Shown: positions 60,101-64,000 of the stretch, one piece after another
Numbering within the stretch: the first letter of the stretch is position 1
Layout of the letters: each line of letters starts with the position of its first letter
Assembly (NCBI GenBank): GCA_025890175.1
Contig: JANPYM010000001.1
Location: 3,935,006 to 3,999,005 of the forward strand
From: Ciborinia camelliae
Taxonomy: Eukaryota > Ascomycota > Leotiomycetes > Helotiales > Sclerotiniaceae
Length of the DNA stretch: 64,000 bases
Direction of reading: 5' to 3'
Notes under the pieces: generated by a model
Databases searched by the model: none
Seen by the model: only the letters and a program-made list of their open reading frames with translations
What the model was told of the DNA's origin: nothing
Made by a program: the position numbers and the translations under genes

Positions 60101-62671
60101 TCTATTTAGTTGTCTGCTCTAACATAACAACACATATCATGTCAGCAGTTTTATAGTTTTGTTGGCATCCATCAAATCTCACATGAAACAGGTACCCGAG
60201 TCCGGACTTTATATTGGAATTTAATAAGGACAACTTGCCAAGTAAGTAGCTGAAGGCGCGAGTAATCAAATTAAAAGTTTATATCTTTTATTCGGAGGGA
60301 AAACAGTAGGAAATATCAAAATACGGGCCGTGTCGACAACTTGTAATAGGTACCTACTCCGTATGTAGGATTATCATCAATTGATCTCCTCTCTCATTTC
60401 AAACTAGCGGGGTAATGGGTACTCGAGTATGGCAGAAGATACACAGAGAACATCTAATCACGTGGGAGCTATACTACTTGCGATTTCCTGTGGTAACCTC
60501 CACTTGGAAGGTCATTTTCTCTTCCAGTACTATGCCTAAGGTTTTGTTTTGTTTTCCTTCATTTACTACTTCTGTACTTCTTTGCTTCTTTGCTTTTTTA
60601 CTTCTCTGACTTTTGTAACGGCTTCCTTCGAGTCGAAATAGACTGCTCAAATGAAGAATCAGTTGCTCATTGCTCAACCTCTTTCTGTACCATTACCTGC
60701 CATTGCCATCACCATGATATTATACTGTACTGTCCTGTACCTTCGCGCAACCTTTCGTATAATCTGCACTGTGCAGCCGCATTACGATTATCCTCAAATT
60801 CCCACGCTATGAACGCAACTACGAACGGATCTACATTCTACACACCTTCTAAGTTCTGCCGCGCCGGTGAATATTCCATAAGCTTTCGGCGCCCACCGTT
60901 AGTACAGAGAAAATTGCATATTCAGTATCCGCTACGGCAAAACAAGATGGATCGTCACCAACTTCCAAGGCGCTAGAATTATTATACGTGGAAAACTTGA
61001 ACGCCTATCATCGCCGTCGGGAATCAGGAGTCAGGATTGAGAAAGAATACCCGGTCAAATCTGGTTATCGCGATTCAACATCTCGATTCTCGTCAGTAGT
61101 TTGGCGCCATCCAATCTTGCAGATCTGAGATTTCTCATACGTTTAGTGGTTACGTACTAGGCAGTATGTATTTCCCAAGGAGACATCTAATTTCTCGTAT
61201 TCCCATACAGCCTTTATCTATTATGAGTATCGCAACATCATCCAAGTTTGTTTCGAGCAAATTTGTACGACAGCAGTCCAAAATTATCAATACACAAGAT
61301 ATTGCCATATGTCTAGTTGAAAAGGACTCCAATGAACAGTGGAATGCTACCGGATTATTACCCTCATGGCCCATCGGGCTGTGGGTCTGCCTTCAGCCTT
61401 GAAATACATTGCTAGAATCGAGGTTGGTTTCGTTCGTTCGGCATAGCGAAGATTTGCTTCGACGCATTACATCCCACCACAGCAATGAGACATGACGGTA
61501 GGTTAGGTAATTTTTATCATTTGATCATCTTGCAATCATGATCTCATTCTCAGAGGCCATTGGTACTCCTCAAATAATTAATACCACAGTTCGTTCGTCG
61601 CAGTCATTGCCAACACTAGAGTTATCCCTACCAAACCTCAATTATTTCCACGCTGCCCCGAAAATATCAGTCGACTGTCTACAACAAATTACAATTGGAG
61701 AAAGAGTCTTGAGCATGACAATGCCTGTACACGAATAGCCAATCTACAACGAGACACCCGCTCATATTGAAACCCATATGCGAATCATATTTAATAGGGC
61801 TAAACTCCAATAGTCTACATCTCAAGTCTATCGATAATTCGTTGAGAGGATCTTTATTCGTCTATTCTCGGCTTTTCACCAATAGCGTCGATTCATCAAA
61901 CAATATAAAACTGTAGTCAAAGAATAGGAGGAAGGGACTGAGAATTGGATACCTACCTAGGTACTCGCATTAAATTCTCTGTATTTATGAGGTTTAGTCG
62001 AATAATGAATAGAAGGTGGAATGTCCGAGTTGAAGCTGGACAAATGAAGGTTGCTTCCTGACTTTTGGAATGAGCATAACAAAGAATTTGACTTTATGTG
62101 ATCAAGTAGGTATCTTTTGTTCTTGATACCAAAATATTGATGAAGGTACCTCTACATTAACATTTCGTTCTTTCCATTATTGTGAGGCTCAATACCCCAT
62201 TTTCATTCAATTTGAATTGAAGTAGGTGCTATGCTACTGTACCAATTCCAGTGTTGTTGACCGCCTCGACCTTTTCAGCCTTTTCCTTTTTGATGTTCCA
62301 GAATTTGAGTTTTAGTGAATAACCCCGGCGGTCTATCATCAACATCAAAGCGTTTTGAAACCTACAACACCACCTCGAGACTGCTCACCACGAGGGATAC
62401 CACGAGGGATACCACGAATACCACGAAACACAATAGCTTCACCACGAGGTAACCCACGAAATATAACAGTATCTAGAGCTTCATCTATTCCCGGACCACC
62501 CTTGAAACCAACTTCGGCCACCTTGTATGCAAAGAAACATTCTCCCTACCCAAACATCTGGTACGAATACGAAATACTTGGCATCCTCCTTCGCACACTC
62601 ACTCTCATACGGCATACAGTACCACCATTTTCAGATATCCTCGGATATCTATACCGTAGGACCAAATCATA
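57164..62671. other. 5.5-kb region without a recognisable gene
   Basis: Normal base composition, but only short ORFs on either strand and no domain or splice pattern I can defend. Small local duplications occur (59587-59695 listed separately; an 18-bp doublet GTGCCACTGTCACATCATG near 59858). 62355-62671, immediately before the ZZ gene, is open but lacks an ATG and ends TAATG over the next start; it is probably 5' UTR with CCACGAGGGATA repeats. A diverged or non-coding gene could have been missed. Confidence 0.45.
59587..59695. repeat. 54-bp tandem duplication
   Basis: Two adjacent copies of TGTAGCAATTC(C/T)GAGGT...AACGCATTATCAAAACA(C/T)GC with a few C/T differences. Confidence 0.85.
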
Positions 62672-64000
62672 ATGTCTCTATATGACTGCGATGGTTGTAC
62701 AGAGCCTATCCGCCCCGACAAGGCTCGCATCCAGTGTCACATATGTACGGACTACAATCTCTGCGCCAACTGTTTCGTGATACAAAACGTCACACGTACA
62801 CACCTTACCAGCCATCCCACCATCGTATACAAAACCAGCGGCACCATTACATCGGCGGTTCCCCCTCCACTCCCCCCTCGTCCCGTCTCATTTCTCCCTC
62901 CCCGAAAAGATACCCTCACCAATACGAGTGCGCAACCGAAAAATTTCGAACTCCCAACGGCTAACTGGGGCGCCCTGTGGGATATCGTGAAACCCAGACC
63001 CAAACCTGCGAAAGCGCCTCCACCACCTCCTCCCCCTTTGAATTCGTCGCAAAAGGTTTCGGCGGGAGGAGAACCAGAACTCATCTCGATTTCTCCACCT
63101 CAAATCGAGGAGTCGTTTAATAATAACAACAATAATCCCAATCCCAATACGAATTCCGATTCGCCCCTCACAAAATTACGCCCCGATTTACCACCCCGAC
63201 CGGGCAAAATTGAATTGGAAGCCTTTACAAATCCATATGCATCGATGGCTCCTCCGGTGCCGGCAGAATGGACACCCCTTTTCCAGACGGACGGCACGCA
63301 AAATGCGATTTTTGTCGATTTGATGACGACGATCTTTTTGTGTCTGGATGTGGAGAATTCGAATGCGCTGAGTCCGGAGGTGTGGAGTGCGTTTTTGGAT
63401 ATGCAGGGGGTGGGCATGGAGGATAATATTTGTAGGTTATTCACTTATCCTACCTGCAGACCTCTTTGATATGGTATATATAATCTTAGGGTTATGGTTA
63501 CCTAGGGTTAGGGTTGGAGTTGGATCAGAGGCTTTTGGGTAAAGCATAATATTATGATGGATTGGAATTCTTTCTTTCAGAAAAGGTTACTAATTTTTGA
63601 ATCTTTTTTCCATGATTTTTAGGGCAAAAAACTTTATTCGAAGGCGGGATACAAAATCCCGAAATCGCAGATCTGGAACTTGGCATCTATTTCAAAAATC
63701 ACGAGATTCAACACACGCTCGCGATACGACAGAACGCGCATCTGGGGGGTGGGAGTCATGGGAGTGGGAGTGGGAATAATGGGAATCACGGGAACTCGCC
63801 CAGCTCGGCCGGCGAGCGAATCAGGAGGTCCATCAGTCTCGGCGCTAACATGCCCATGTTGAGTAAACTGGGCTTTGTCGATGCGATGGGCATGCAGATT
63901 CTGAGGGATCCTGAGGATGGCTGTAGGAGGTTGAGAGAGGTTATGAGTGCGTATGGGGTTTGGATGGGGTTGGGTGAGTTGCCGAGGGAGTGTTTATTGA
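62672..64000 (+). CDS. ZZ-type zinc-finger protein with EF-hand-like region, 3' end beyond window
   Basis: Exon 1 is 62672-63431 and begins MSLYDCDGCTEPIRPDKARI. Donor GTAGGT at 63432 and acceptor TTTTTAG at 63622 remove 191 nt. Exon 2 runs from 63623 to the edge. The join gives MEDNI-W-QKTLFEGG in frame. The N-terminus is a ZZ finger: C-DGC...C-HIC...LCANCF...H...H within residues 4-50. A Pro-rich disordered linker (PPPLPPRP, PPPPPPPL) and Asn-rich stretch (NNNNNPNPN) follow. A calmodulin-like segment (FVDLMTTIFLCLDVENSNALSPEVWSAFLDMQG) has lost most Ca-binding acids, and then comes a conserved helical region ending at the window edge. ZZ fingers usually bind proteins or histone tails; the function here is unknown. 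About 379 residues are visible. Confidence 0.85.

Noticed and set aside
60590..60976. 128-residue plus-strand ORF
   Set aside because: Cys/His-rich by chance, with no recognisable finger spacing, and an isolated ORF without supporting signals.
62355..62671. Open frame directly before the ZZ gene
   Set aside because: No ATG, ends in TAATG at the ZZ start, and its first part is a CCACGAGGGATA repeat; more likely 5' UTR.
63488..63520. Telomere-like TTAGGG words
   Set aside because: Only two or three imperfect copies inside an intron of the ZZ gene; not a telomere or a convincing interstitial array.

Overview
The window is nuclear DNA of a filamentous ascomycete. Genes have short (47-191 nt) GT-AG introns. 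The proteins (a two-domain Vps10 receptor, F1-ATPase alpha, a GPI-type Ser/Thr-rich wall protein, a NACHT-ankyrin STAND protein) are typical of Pezizomycotina. Extremely AT-rich, stop-riddled blocks carry C-to-T/G-to-A decay as expected from RIP (repeat-induced point mutation). Codon and protein flavour suggest Leotiomycetes, perhaps Sclerotiniaceae (Botrytis/Sclerotinia), but that assignment is inference.

Left gene block (1-21.4 kb). On the minus strand lie VPS10 (1-4312, C-terminus cut by the window edge), an unrecognised basic Ser/Pro-rich protein (5274-7467) and a lysine 2,3-aminomutase-like radical-SAM enzyme with a mitochondrial-type presequence (13988-15753). On the plus strand lies seven-exon ATP1 (19031-21362). 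Between them, 7.5-14.0 and 15.8-19.0 kb contain microsatellites and no supportable gene.

Transposon block (about 21.7-48.3 kb). This is a layered insertion history that can be dated by target-site duplications (TSDs). An LTR retrotransposon with 194-bp LTRs (22061-35592, TSD CTTTT) contains a second complete LTR retrotransposon with 223-bp LTRs (27069-33981, TSD AATAT) and a 188-bp solo LTR (23380-23567, TSD AAATT). To the right, a possible LTR fragment carries a TA-flanked TIR (terminal inverted repeat) element (37657-40709). That element contains a small LTR element without coding capacity (37682-40346, TSD GATCC/GATTC), one of whose LTRs is split by a second copy of the 188-bp solo LTR (40111-40298, TSD TAGGC). 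Further right are remnants, a second TA-flanked MITE (miniature TIR element, 46372-46831), a solo copy of the 223-bp LTR (47130-47352, TSD ATAAT) and a 0.9-kb compound satellite (47.40-48.29 kb). The residual base skew of the AT-rich block flips near 29.3 kb: the left half has lost C, the right half has lost G.

Right gene block (48.3-64 kb). It holds a three-exon cytidine deaminase (49336-49990, minus), a secreted Ser/Thr-rich probable GPI wall protein (51940-53133, plus), a 403-bp hAT-type MITE with 8-bp TSD (53744-54146), a single-exon 899-residue NACHT-ankyrin protein (54464-57163, minus), about 5.5 kb without a recognisable gene, and a ZZ-type zinc-finger protein running off the right edge (62672-64000).

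The genes form no operon or obvious cluster. They are housekeeping functions (sorting receptor, ATP synthase, pyrimidine salvage) beside faster-evolving genes (wall mucin, STAND protein) flanking a mutated transposon island.
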